DNA of 64,000 nucleotides, taken from positions 1 through 64,000 of the forward strand of contig JAJCZZ010000072.1 of assembly GCA_029262115.1 (NCBI GenBank), given 5' to 3'. A model generated the notes under the pieces. The model was not told the origin of the DNA. It did not search any database and saw only the letters and a list, made by a program, of their open reading frames with translations. Shown piece by piece: positions 22,253 to 30,563 of this stretch (positions are counted from its first letter, which is position 1; each line of letters opens with the position of its first letter). Source of the stretch: Gemmatimonadota bacterium. Lineage in GTDB: Bacteria > Gemmatimonadota > Gemmatimonadetes > Longimicrobiales > Gaopeijiaceae. The translations under genes were made by a program, and so were the position numbers.

Positions 22253-22419
22253 GCTACTGTTAGCGGCTGATGCAGCTACCGTAGCGGCGGTGCGGGCCAC
22301 GGTAGCGGCCGTCCACGCTACGATAGCGGCGACCTACGCTACGGTAGCGCCGGTGCAGGCTACAGTAGCGGCGGCCTACGCTACGGTATCGGCGGTGCGC
22401 TACAGTAGGGGCGGTGCGC
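22253..22419. repeat. Eight-unit 21-bp tandem array of GCTACNGTAGC palindromes
   Basis: Eight degenerate units start at 22253, 22275, 22296, 22317, 22338, 22359, 22380 and 22399. Six are 21 bp; the first is 22 bp and the seventh 19 bp. Each unit is an 11-bp palindrome GCTAC-N-GTAGC followed by a ~10-bp GGCGGTGC-like spacer. The 21-bp period places every palindrome on the same face of the DNA. The array fills the spacer between the csoR operator and pdxH. Read as protein it would be a heptad ATVAAVx repeat, but no convincing gene contains it. Confidence 0.85.
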
Positions 22420-22450
22420 GACGCCGGGCCGTATTGCCCGAGCGCCCCTC

Positions 22451-23137
22451 GTGGCCATCCCTATGTCCTCAACATCCCAGCCAATGTCCTTGAAGGCCTC
22501 GATCCGCACCCTCCTGACGCTGGGCAAGGGCGTGACGACCGGACTCCCTGACGCGGAGGAAGGCGCCGACCCGTTCGTCCTGTTCGCCACGTGGTTCGAG
22601 GCCGCTACGGAGTCTGGCCTCATCCATCCGGAGGCCATGGCCCTCGGGACGGCCTCACCCGACGGCGCCCCGTCGGTCCGCATGGTCCTCCTGAAAGAGG
22701 TGGACGAGCGCGGCTTCATCTTCTTCACGAACCATGGCAGCCGAAAGGGGGCGGAGCTGACGGGTAATCCGCGGGCGTCCCTGTGCTTCCACTGGGCCAA
22801 TCTCGAACGGCAGGTAAGGGTCGAAGGTGACGTGGGCCGCATTTCTGCTGAGGAGAGCGACGCATATTTTCAGACCCGGCCCCGTGGCAGCCGGATCGGG
22901 GCGTGGGCATCCCGGCAGAGCGAGCGGCTTCCGTCCCGAGCCGACTTCGACCGACGGGTGCGGGAGTGCGAGGAGCGCTTCAAGGGAGGCGAGGTGCCTC
23001 TCCCCCCTTTCTGGGGCGGATACCGTGTTCGGCCCACCCGGATCGAGTTCTGGCAGGGACGGGCCAGTCGGCTCCATGATCGGCTGGTCTTCGAACGATC
23101 GGGCGATCGGTGGGATGCGCACCGCCTGTACCCGTAA
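22451..23137 (+). CDS. pdxH: Pyridoxamine 5'-phosphate oxidase
   Basis: An FMN-dependent oxidase that makes pyridoxal 5'-phosphate from PNP or PMP. Family blocks are present in order: MALGTASPDGAPSVRMVLLK, GFIFFTNHGSRKGAELTGNP, SLCFHWANLERQVRVEG, GSRIGAWASRQSE and the C-terminal FWQGRASRLHDRLVFER, with the conserved substrate-binding Arg-Leu-His-Asp. About 228 residues from GTG 22451; an ATG at 22463 would shorten the N-terminus by four residues, and both fit the usual length. The 21-bp repeat array lies just upstream. A link to the PLP-dependent aminotransferase at 3.7 kb is metabolic only. Confidence 0.93.
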   Translation: MAIPMSSTSQPMSLKASIRTLLTLGKGVTTGLPDAEEGADPFVLFATWFEAATESGLIHPEAMALGTASPDGAPSVRMVLLKEVDERGFIFFTNHGSRKGAELTGNPRASLCFHWANLERQVRVEGDVGRISAEESDAYFQTRPRGSRIGAWASRQSERLPSRADFDRRVRECEERFKGGEVPLPPFWGGYRVRPTRIEFWQGRASRLHDRLVFERSGDRWDAHRLYP

Positions 23138-23183
23138 GGAGCCTCTGCCCGGGCGAGGCTCAACTCATCCCACGGAGTCGTCG

Positions 23184-23855
23184 ATGCCAACCTACTTCAC
23201 GAAGTCCACATTCGCCTTCCTGCGCGACCTGGCGAAGAACAACGACCGGACGTGGTTCGACGCCAACCGAGATCGGTACGAAGAGCATGTGAAGAGGCCG
23301 GCGCTCGACTTCATCCAGGAGATGGCACCCCGCCTCGCGACGCTTTCGCCCCACTTCCACGCGGGCCCGCGCTCTCTGTTCCGGATTCACCGGGATGTGC
23401 GCTTCAGCAAGGACAAGCGCCCGTACAAGACGACCATCGGCATCCAGTTCCGCCACGACGCCGGCCGGGACGCGCACGCACCGGGCTACTACCTGCACAT
23501 CGAACCGGGAGGCTCTTTTGCCGGGCTGGGGATGTGGCATCCGGACGGCCCCGCCCTGCGGAAGGTCCGCGACCGGATGGTCGAAGCGCCCGAGCTGTGG
23601 CATGACGCCGTGCAGCATCGGCCGTTCCAGGACGCCTTCGAACTCGAGGGCGACGCGTTGAAGCGCGCACCACGGGGATACGACCCGGAGCACCCACTGA
23701 TCGAGGATCTGAAGCGAAAGGACTTCATCGGCGGGCGGAAGGTCCCGAACGCCTTCGTTCAGGACCCCGAACTACCGGATCAGTTGACCGCGCTGTTCGC
23801 CGCCGGCACTCCGTTCATGCGCTTTCTGTGCGAGGCGGTCGGCGTAGAGTTCTGA
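23184..23855 (+). CDS. DUF2461 family protein
   Basis: A 223-residue cytoplasmic protein of the DUF2461/TIGR02453 family: an N-terminal FLRDLAKNNDRTWFDANRDR, a central FRIHRDVRFSKDKRPYKTTI and GYYLHIEPGGSFAGLGMWHP. Length and motif order are typical. ATG 23184 follows a CACGGAG ribosome-binding site. The function of the family is unknown. The last 41 bp overlap the convergent glycosyltransferase gene. It is 46 bp from pdxH and probably co-transcribed. Confidence 0.85.
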   Translation: MPTYFTKSTFAFLRDLAKNNDRTWFDANRDRYEEHVKRPALDFIQEMAPRLATLSPHFHAGPRSLFRIHRDVRFSKDKRPYKTTIGIQFRHDAGRDAHAPGYYLHIEPGGSFAGLGMWHPDGPALRKVRDRMVEAPELWHDAVQHRPFQDAFELEGDALKRAPRGYDPEHPLIEDLKRKDFIGGRKVPNAFVQDPELPDQLTALFAAGTPFMRFLCEAVGVEF

Positions 23856-25098
23856 GAACGATCTCGGCGACCGCTTCGGCGCCGGTGGGTCCGTCCGAGG
23901 TGGAGGACCGGCCGGCCGGTCCATCGGAAGCGGGAACAGGGCCCGGGCCGAGCGGTTCGTCCAAGCCGGAAGCCGGGGTCCAGCCGAGTGGCACGACCGA
24001 CCCGGACCCCCGGCCGACCGGTGCGAGCGCAAGCAGCTCGTCCACGCGCTCCAACCACCCACCGCCGGCAAAATCGGCCGCCGGAACCGCAAAGCCGGGG
24101 ACGTTGCGCTCCGCCCACGCGTCCAAAGCCGGCATCTCCCGGAAATCGTCGCGCGTGATCCTTGCCAGCGGCTTACCAGCGGACCACACCTCCGCGAGCG
24201 TGCTGTAGCCGAGCTTCGCGACGACCGCGTCGGCCGCCCCGACGAGGTCCGGCATATACAGGCGGGTGTCCCGATCAAAGGCCCGAACGGTTCCCTCCGA
24301 ACGGGTGGCGGGCGCCCCCGTGACGATGAAATGGACCGGGGCGAGACCCGGCAGGCGGCCGAGGAACGGGAGCGCCTGGTCGACGCCCCCCATCGTGAGC
24401 ACCACCGTCGGTGCGTCCAGTGGGATCGAGAGTTCGCGTCGGACCTCCTCGCGACTTCGGCATACGGGGCGGCAGACCGGCGGCACCGGGGCCGCCGCCG
24501 GAGTCGGCTCGCAGAACGGCGTCGCCTGGATGTGCACGGTGGCCCGGGAGAACCAGCGCTCGAGCGTCGCCGCGTGGGCCGCGAGCCCGGGCGCTTCGGT
24601 CAACAGCGGTTCGTAGAGCCACGGCCAGATGAAGTTCTCCACGAGGATCGAGGGCACACCCGCCCGCTCGGCCACGGCCACGCCCAGCGGCGAGATGTCG
24701 CACAGCACGGCTCCACACCGCGCCGCTGACACCTTCGCCGACAGCGCCTCGACCAGCGCGGGATCGAACGGGAGGAAGCGGTCCAGCGCACGGACGGTCC
24801 CGTCCAAATCGAAGGCCAGGGCGTCGCGCTGGCGAAAGCCGACGTCGGTCTCTACCTGATGGAGGACGTAGCGACCGGCCACAGCTTCGTCGAAGAACCA
24901 GCGCGGCGTGGTGGCGAAGAGTTGGAACGGCTCGGTGACGTGCGGCGCCAGGGCACGCATCACCGCCGAAGCCCGCGCGGCGTGCCCGAAGCCGTGCGGC
25001 GACACGAAGACGGCCAGCGGCGCGGTCGGCGCAGGGGTCGCCAAAGCGGTCGGCGAAGATTTCAGCGCGTCACCTGCGCTCGAAGTACCAGAGTCCAC
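23815..25098 (-). CDS. Glycosyltransferase, UGT/MurG-like GT-B fold
   Basis: About 427 residues with the GT-B hallmarks: an N-terminal VFVSPHGFGHAARASAVMRA glycine/histidine loop and a C-terminal nucleotide-sugar half with VLTMGG and KLGYSTLAEVWSAGKPLARI. There is no signal peptide, so it acts in the cytoplasm or at the membrane face. The start is uncertain. GTG 25098 has GGGGGA seven bases upstream and overlaps the FG-GAP gene by 29 bp; TTG 25044 is the alternative. The C-terminus carries a Pro/Gly/Ser-rich stretch (~residues 370-405) of low complexity. It is last in an operon of exported beta-propeller proteins, so it may glycosylate a surface product, but donor and acceptor are unknown. 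Confidence 0.78.
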   Translation of the reverse strand: MDSGTSSAGDALKSSPTALATPAPTAPLAVFVSPHGFGHAARASAVMRALAPHVTEPFQLFATTPRWFFDEAVAGRYVLHQVETDVGFRQRDALAFDLDGTVRALDRFLPFDPALVEALSAKVSAARCGAVLCDISPLGVAVAERAGVPSILVENFIWPWLYEPLLTEAPGLAAHAATLERWFSRATVHIQATPFCEPTPAAAPVPPVCRPVCRSREEVRRELSIPLDAPTVVLTMGGVDQALPFLGRLPGLAPVHFIVTGAPATRSEGTVRAFDRDTRLYMPDLVGAADAVVAKLGYSTLAEVWSAGKPLARITRDDFREMPALDAWAERNVPGFAVPAADFAGGGWLERVDELLALAPVGRGSGSVVPLGWTPASGLDEPLGPGPVPASDGPAGRSSTSDGPTGAEAVAEIVLRTLRRPPRTESA

Positions 25099-26950
25099 CG
25101 CCGGTTCCCCCGAGCACAAGGTCGCGGTCACCGTCACCGTCGAAGTCACCGAACGCCGGTGCGGACAGGCCGAAGTCCGGGACGCCGAACGGGCGGGCGT
25201 CCGCATCGAACGCGGCCCGCTGCGGGCTCCCTCGGTTGAGGTACAGTTGAAGCCCGCTCGACTCACTGCCGACCACGAGGTCCAGGTCGCCGTCGGCGTC
25301 GACGTCCTCGAGCAGCGGCACGCTGCGCCGGCCGGCATCGATACCCGCGTACTCCTCGGAGACGAGCGTGAAGCGAGGCGACGCCGACGAGCCGTCGTTT
25401 CGATAGAAGTTGAGGGCTCCGGACGATTCGCCGACCACCAGGTCGAGATCGCCGTCGGCGTCCAGGTCGCCGAGAGTGGGGGTCGCGTTCCGGCCGCGGC
25501 CGAGCACCACCACGGCCGAGTCGGTCAGCGCGAGCCTCACCCCCGCCCCATTGCCCTCGTTCGTGTACAGCCGAAGCACGTCGCCCCAGGTGCCGACCAC
25601 CGCGTCGAGGTCACCGTCGGCGTCCAGATCACCGAACGCCGGGGCGAAGTGATACCCGTTCGCCACCTCGTCCAGCGTGCCGTCCCAGGCCAGGCTCGGC
25701 GCCGAGGGTGTACCCCGGTTCATGAAGCGATGCAGCTTGCCGTTCTGCGGATCGTCCTGGGTGATCTTGTTTCCGACCAGAAGGTCGAGCGTGCCGTTTC
25801 CGTCGAGATCCACCACCGCGGGATAGCTCTCGCTGCCGACGTCGATGGTGGAGATCACACGCGCGCTCCGGTCGTGGAAGACGCCGGGCCGCTCCTGTTC
25901 GAGATAGTGGAAGTTGTCCCGCGTGGTCGTGTTCGGATTGAACGCACCGCCGAGCACGCCGACCACGAGGTCGTTGTCCCCGTCCCCATCGACGTCACCT
26001 ACCGTGGGCGCATTGTACCCGCTGGTCTTGAGCGGTGCGTTCGCTGGGAACGGACGGGGCTCTCCGCGCAGCGACGGCCGCTCGCACGTGCCGGTGTTCT
26101 CGATGAAGAGAAGACCCGCTTCGAAGTAGTCGCCCCAGAAGATGTCGATGTCGCCGTCGGCGTCCACGTCGCCGAGCGCCATCGTGTTGGCCCCGTGGAG
26201 GCTGCCCATCTGAGCCACGATCTCGATGTCCTCGAAGCGATGGGTGATCAGCCGAAAGCGCGGCAGGCCGTCCGGGCCGGGCACGTCCTCCTCGTACCGG
26301 GAGATCGTGCCTTCCAGCCGCCCGATCAGAAGGTCCATCCGACCGTCGCAGTCCAGATCGGCCGCGTTGGGAATGTTCTGCCGATCGGAGAACAGAGGCT
26401 CTCCGGAGGCGTTCCGCAGCGTATCCGTCGCGAGGACGAAGTCGGGCGATGTGGCACTCCCCTCGTTTCGGTAGTAACGGATATAGCTGAACAGCTCCTC
26501 GGCCAGGAGGTCGTAGTCGCCATCGGAGTCCATGTCCACGAAGCGGAACCACTCCCCGACGTCGAGCTCCCGGTACCGGTCGGTCCGCCACCGCCACCCG
26601 GCGGGCGCTCCTCCCTCGTTCTCGAAGAACATGACCGAGTTAGACGCCTCCTGGACGAACAGGTCCACGTCTCCGTCCGCGTCGATGTCGACGAGCTGCG
26701 GCCGCGGCAGATTGAAGCCGCCCAGGAACGGATGCCCGTGTTCCGTTCCGTCCGGGCCCAGTACCGGAAACGGCGTCACTCGACGGGTCCAAACGGCCTG
26801 GGCGAGCGGCGCGTCCTGCTCGGGTGCGGCGGCCTCGCGGACGCTCCTTGCTCCGGCGGGCACCCCCGTCTGTGCACCCGAGGACCCGCATCCGAGGGAG
26901 GCCAGTGACACGAGGCCGAGCCCGAACCCCCACCGTCCGGTTCGACTCAC
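25070..26950 (-). CDS. FG-GAP/VCBS repeat lipoprotein
   Basis: A 626-residue exported protein. GTG 26950 overlaps the upstream stop (GTGA) and starts a lipoprotein signal with lipobox LASLGC. The body is at least nine FG-GAP/VCBS repeats carrying calcium-binding DxDxDGxxD loops (for example DIDADGDVDLFV, DLDADGDLDAVVG, DFDGDGDRDLVLGG), which fold as an integrin-like seven-bladed propeller. Ca2+ binding and surface attachment are expected from the family. The partner is unknown. It is third in the operon and overlaps both neighbours, which suggests the four products are made in fixed proportion. Confidence 0.88.
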   Translation of the reverse strand: MSRTGRWGFGLGLVSLASLGCGSSGAQTGVPAGARSVREAAAPEQDAPLAQAVWTRRVTPFPVLGPDGTEHGHPFLGGFNLPRPQLVDIDADGDVDLFVQEASNSVMFFENEGGAPAGWRWRTDRYRELDVGEWFRFVDMDSDGDYDLLAEELFSYIRYYRNEGSATSPDFVLATDTLRNASGEPLFSDRQNIPNAADLDCDGRMDLLIGRLEGTISRYEEDVPGPDGLPRFRLITHRFEDIEIVAQMGSLHGANTMALGDVDADGDIDIFWGDYFEAGLLFIENTGTCERPSLRGEPRPFPANAPLKTSGYNAPTVGDVDGDGDNDLVVGVLGGAFNPNTTTRDNFHYLEQERPGVFHDRSARVISTIDVGSESYPAVVDLDGNGTLDLLVGNKITQDDPQNGKLHRFMNRGTPSAPSLAWDGTLDEVANGYHFAPAFGDLDADGDLDAVVGTWGDVLRLYTNEGNGAGVRLALTDSAVVVLGRGRNATPTLGDLDADGDLDLVVGESSGALNFYRNDGSSASPRFTLVSEEYAGIDAGRRSVPLLEDVDADGDLDLVVGSESSGLQLYLNRGSPQRAAFDADARPFGVPDFGLSAPAFGDFDGDGDRDLVLGGTGGGLWYFERR

Positions 26951-28035
26951 CGGCGCCTGGCCACCGCAGCAGGTCCGGCAGGACCGGCCATCCCAGCGGC
27001 ATACGCGCCGACCAGCACGACGTCAAGCACCCGTCGGGAGGCTCGCTCGATAACGACCACCGTGCCGTCACCTCCCCCACCGTACCCGCTCTTGACGTTG
27101 TGGCCCGACACGAAGACCAGGCGTCCGTCCGGACTGATGGCGCTTCCGTGCGGCTCCGCGAGTCCGGGGTGCTCCACCACGCCCGCGACCGACCAGTCGG
27201 TCGTACGCACCACGGACACCGTGCCGGCTTCCTGCTGGGGTACCCAGAGCTCCGAACCGTCGGGTGAGAAGCTGGGGTGCCAGGGCTGCCCACCGACCGC
27301 CAACCGCGTGTGTAGCGCCGGACCCGCGTCCGTCAGCTCCCACACGACCAGCTCTCCGCTCATCTGCCCGCCGCCGACCATCCAGCGCCCGTCCGGAGAC
27401 ACGGCCAACTGTACCATCATGTGATGGGGCCCGGGGATGTCGGAGAGGGATGCCTCCTCCTCGCCGAGCGGGACCACTGCGAGGCGGTTCTCGCCGAGGC
27501 TGCTCGTGTAGACCGACCCACCCGCCTGGTCGATGGTGAGCGCATGTGGCCGCGGGAAGAAGACGTCGATCTCCTCCAGCGCCATGGTCGAGCGGTGGAT
27601 CATTCCAATCCGATGCGGAGGATTGACCGCCGCCATCGACCGGCCGACATAGAGCAGGTCGCTCCCGGGGTCCAGCGCGAGCATCCCCGGCGTCTCGAAG
27701 TCCGCCTCCGCCACCACGCGGTTGTCGCGGTCCAGCTTGAGGATCTTCCCATCGGCGATGAGCGAGACGTACCAGTACGATCCGTCCGGCTCCACGGCCA
27801 CATGGTGCGCCTTGGCCGTCGGACTGTATCCGAGCGCCGTGAGGTCGACGGTCTCCAGATGCCGACCCGACGTCATGTCGAAGACGGCGACGGATACGGC
27901 CGTCTGGCTGGCGACGTAGAGCCGCGGGCCGTCCGCGGCGTTCGGATCGCCGACCCCTGGCCCGCCCGCACACGCGAGCGAGGCCAGGAGTCCCGCCAAG
28001 AGCACCTTGTGTGCCGCCGACGAGCGGCGAGGCAT
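26947..28035 (-). CDS. YncE-like beta-propeller lipoprotein
   Basis: A 362-residue exported protein. ATG 28035 shares its A with the upstream TGA (TGATG), and the leader ends in the lipobox-like LASLAC. The repeats match the YncE/surface-antigen seven-bladed propeller (RLYVASQTAVSVAVFDMTSG, SPDGRWMVGG, SPDGSELWVPQQEAGTVSVV, SPDGRLVFVSGH). Such proteins bind surface or DNA ligands in other bacteria; here the ligand is unknown. It lies inside the overlapping operon between the choice-of-anchor-B and FG-GAP genes. A C-terminal Arg-rich tail (AAVARRR) is unusual for an exported propeller. Confidence 0.82.
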   Translation of the reverse strand: MPRRSSAAHKVLLAGLLASLACAGGPGVGDPNAADGPRLYVASQTAVSVAVFDMTSGRHLETVDLTALGYSPTAKAHHVAVEPDGSYWYVSLIADGKILKLDRDNRVVAEADFETPGMLALDPGSDLLYVGRSMAAVNPPHRIGMIHRSTMALEEIDVFFPRPHALTIDQAGGSVYTSSLGENRLAVVPLGEEEASLSDIPGPHHMMVQLAVSPDGRWMVGGGQMSGELVVWELTDAGPALHTRLAVGGQPWHPSFSPDGSELWVPQQEAGTVSVVRTTDWSVAGVVEHPGLAEPHGSAISPDGRLVFVSGHNVKSGYGGGGDGTVVVIERASRRVLDVVLVGAYAAGMAGPAGPAAVARRR

Positions 28036-30392
28036 CACGGAATCAGATTGCGATCGCGGGGACGCAGGAGGAAGAGCCCCTCGCGGCCACTCGTCACGAC
28101 CACGATGCCGCTCTCGAAGAACGGGTAGTTCGACCACGACCCGTTGAAGCCGGGCGCGTCCTCTCCGTACGGCACCGTGTCGAAGTACCCCACCTGGACG
28201 GGATTCTCCGGATCGGAGACGTCGAGAATGCGCAGGCCGCTCACGTAGTTCGACTGATACATCGTGTTGCCCACGACATACAGGTTGTGATCGCTCGACT
28301 GGTTGTCGGAGAAGTGCTCCTTGGCCAGGATCGGGTCGTCGAGGTCCGTCAGGTCCCACACGAGCGTACGCGTGTTCTCGACAAGACCACCCGTCTCGTC
28401 GAGCTCGTCGTTCATGAAGAAGTAGCGGTGATCCTCGCTCAGCCAACCCTGGTGCGAGTAGCCGACGTTCGGGTAGGTGGCCATCGCGACCGCCACCGGG
28501 GCGGACTTGTCCGTGACATCCGCAATGGACAGCGCCGTTTCGTTCGAGCCGAGGCAGATCTCGCTGCCCTGGTAGTCCGGATCCGGCCCGCGGTACGACA
28601 CGCACTGGGCGTCGTGGGAGTAGCCGGTCCGGGAGCGCCCCGTTGTGGGATCCTGGAAGCACCCCGAGAACGTCGGGCTCCCGGGGGTGCGGATGTCGAT
28701 CATATGAAGCCCGCCGCCGCACGTCTCACCACCGCCGCTGGCTCCCACGGCGTAGGCGAAGCCGGTCTCCTCGTTGATGACGATGTTGTGCGCCGAGGCG
28801 ATCCGGTCGTAGACGACGTCCGGTCCGAACGTGGGGGGCTCGGACCCGTCCAGGCCACGGAGCCTGGAGAGGTCGAAGACCTGCATCCCGTGGGCACCGG
28901 CGCCGTCCGCGACCACGTAGGTGTGGCCCTCGTAGACCTTCATGTCCCGCCACGTACTCGGCCTCGCGCCTTCGGTCAACGGCATGCGCGCGAGGTAGAC
29001 GGGCTGGTACGGGTTGGACACATCCACAAACGCGGTCTGGTCCGTCATGCCGACGATGGCGATGTCACGGCCGGTTTCCGGATCCGTCCATCCCCATACG
29101 TCGTTGACGCGGACGCCCCGGCCCGCGCCGAGCTCGCCCACCGGCAGGAACGACAGCATGTCGACGTCGCTGCAGTCGAACATGGCGGCCGCACCCTCGT
29201 CCGAGCACACTACTTCGTCCCCGGTAATGGAGGCCACGGGCGCGACGTCGCTCACGAGGCGGACGCCACGACCCCACTCGTCGCCACTGCGCGACATGAC
29301 AAAGGCAGCGCCCGCGCCGTAGTCCTGACCAAGCGCGGAGACGACGGCGAGATCGCCCGCTACCGCCACCCGTGAACCGAAGGCGTCGTTCCCGCTGACG
29401 CCGTCGGCGCCGAGCAACCGAGCGAGTGTCCAGGCGCCTTCTGCGTCGCGACGGTAGGCGAACGCCGTCCCGGCACCGGGCGCCGCAATGATCAACTCGT
29501 CACCGGCCAGCGCCACGTCCGAGCCGAATTGTGTGCCCGGTCCGGCCTGGAACGGAAGCAGGAGAGAGCTGAGCGTGAAGCCGTTCTGGCTCTCGTCGAA
29601 GGTGTACTCGACCACGGAGCCGACGGCGAGAAGTCCAGGAGCGCCCACGTAGGCCCGCCCGCCTTCGAGCGCGAGGCCCTGGCCGGCACCGCCCTGGGGC
29701 TGCCCGAGTTCCGCGCCCAGAACGCCGGCGGCCGTCCACGCGTCCGTGGCGGCGTCGTAGCGATACGCGTAGACGACGCCGGCACCGTCGTTCTTCGCGG
29801 GTGCGCTCACGAGGGCCCATCCATCGTCCATCACGATCCGCGAACCGTACCGGTCGGCCGTCATGAGATCGCCGGGCACGAGCGTGGAGTGCTCCATCCA
29901 GCCATCGCCCTGACGCCGGAACGCGTAGACGGCGCCTCGCCCGCCGTTCTTCGCAATCGAACTGATGAGAGCCCAGTCACCGTCGAGGGCGAGCCCGGTT
30001 CCGAGCGAGTCCGCGGGGCCGTGATCCGACGGGTTCAGTTGCCCGACCGAGCGCCAGCCGTCGCCGGTCCGGCGGAAGTGATACACCGCCCCGGAGCCCC
30101 CGTCCGCACGGGTCGCGGAGATGAGAAGGTCGTCGCCCGCTCCCGTCGAACTGATCCCGAACCGGTCGCCCGGCGTCCCGTCCGGTGCCTCGAGCGACTC
30201 CCTGAGGTGCCACCCGTCGCCCTGCTCGTGAAACACGTACAGGAGCCCCGAACGGAGCTCGTGATGAGGCTCTCCGACCATGACCTCATTCCCCACCACC
30301 GTCGTGGAGGAGCCGAAGCCGACCTGGGCGGCGCCCGTCGACGGGGCGAGGGCCACACCCGCGACGAATGCACACAGTGCGTACCGATTCAT
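28035..30392 (-). CDS. Choice-of-anchor-B family protein with LVIVD repeats
   Basis: A 785-residue exported protein starting at ATG 30392 (signal RYALCAFVAGVALAPSTGAA). The N-terminal ~400 residues are FG-GAP-like repeats of the form GDxxGDRFGxxxxxxGDxLLI. The C-terminal half matches the TIGR04312 choice-of-anchor-B family, with LVIVD-type blades (IAIVGMTDQTAFVDVSNPYQ, SGLRILDVSDPENPVQVGYF), a HNIVINEETGFAYAVG block and conserved cysteines. This family is recognised for varied surface-anchoring strategies; no sorting tail is obvious here. It is the first gene of the four-gene operon. The divergent DUF5916 gene shares the 171-bp promoter region. Confidence 0.88.
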   Translation of the reverse strand: MNRYALCAFVAGVALAPSTGAAQVGFGSSTTVVGNEVMVGEPHHELRSGLLYVFHEQGDGWHLRESLEAPDGTPGDRFGISSTGAGDDLLISATRADGGSGAVYHFRRTGDGWRSVGQLNPSDHGPADSLGTGLALDGDWALISSIAKNGGRGAVYAFRRQGDGWMEHSTLVPGDLMTADRYGSRIVMDDGWALVSAPAKNDGAGVVYAYRYDAATDAWTAAGVLGAELGQPQGGAGQGLALEGGRAYVGAPGLLAVGSVVEYTFDESQNGFTLSSLLLPFQAGPGTQFGSDVALAGDELIIAAPGAGTAFAYRRDAEGAWTLARLLGADGVSGNDAFGSRVAVAGDLAVVSALGQDYGAGAAFVMSRSGDEWGRGVRLVSDVAPVASITGDEVVCSDEGAAAMFDCSDVDMLSFLPVGELGAGRGVRVNDVWGWTDPETGRDIAIVGMTDQTAFVDVSNPYQPVYLARMPLTEGARPSTWRDMKVYEGHTYVVADGAGAHGMQVFDLSRLRGLDGSEPPTFGPDVVYDRIASAHNIVINEETGFAYAVGASGGGETCGGGLHMIDIRTPGSPTFSGCFQDPTTGRSRTGYSHDAQCVSYRGPDPDYQGSEICLGSNETALSIADVTDKSAPVAVAMATYPNVGYSHQGWLSEDHRYFFMNDELDETGGLVENTRTLVWDLTDLDDPILAKEHFSDNQSSDHNLYVVGNTMYQSNYVSGLRILDVSDPENPVQVGYFDTVPYGEDAPGFNGSWSNYPFFESGIVVVTSGREGLFLLRPRDRNLIP

Positions 30393-30526
30393 GATCGCTC
30401 GTTGTCTTGTGGAATTCCATTCGGGTTCAGACGACCGGCTCACATACCACGGCGGACGCGGTCGGGGTCCATGACGGCACTTCCTTACACGGGGAACCTT
30501 CCGATCCATGTCAACTATAAATCTAG

Positions 30527-30542
30527 TACTATTGCGATAGTA
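30527..30542. promoter_or_regulatory. Operator-like dyad TACTAT-N4-ATAGTA
   Basis: A perfect 6-bp inverted repeat around TGCG in the divergent spacer between the choice-of-anchor-B operon and the DUF5916 gene, 22 bp before the DUF5916 start codon. An AT-rich ACTATAAATC lies just upstream. A near-identical 16-mer (13 of 16 bases) occurs at 49583-49598 before the metalloprotease gene. The size and symmetry suit a winged-helix repressor of the PadR or BlaI kind; the regulator is not in this window. Confidence 0.6.
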
Positions 30543-30563
30543 AACTGCACTGGGGAGGTTGGG

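Noticed and set aside
22253-22419. Possible CRISPR array
   Set aside because: There are no unique spacers; the 21-bp units are contiguous and there are no cas genes.
22164-22493. A plus-strand frame with ATVAAVx heptads across the 21-bp array
   Set aside because: It has no ribosome-binding site, no homologous flanks and ends in low-complexity Arg/Pro sequence. The heptads follow mechanically from the 21-bp period.
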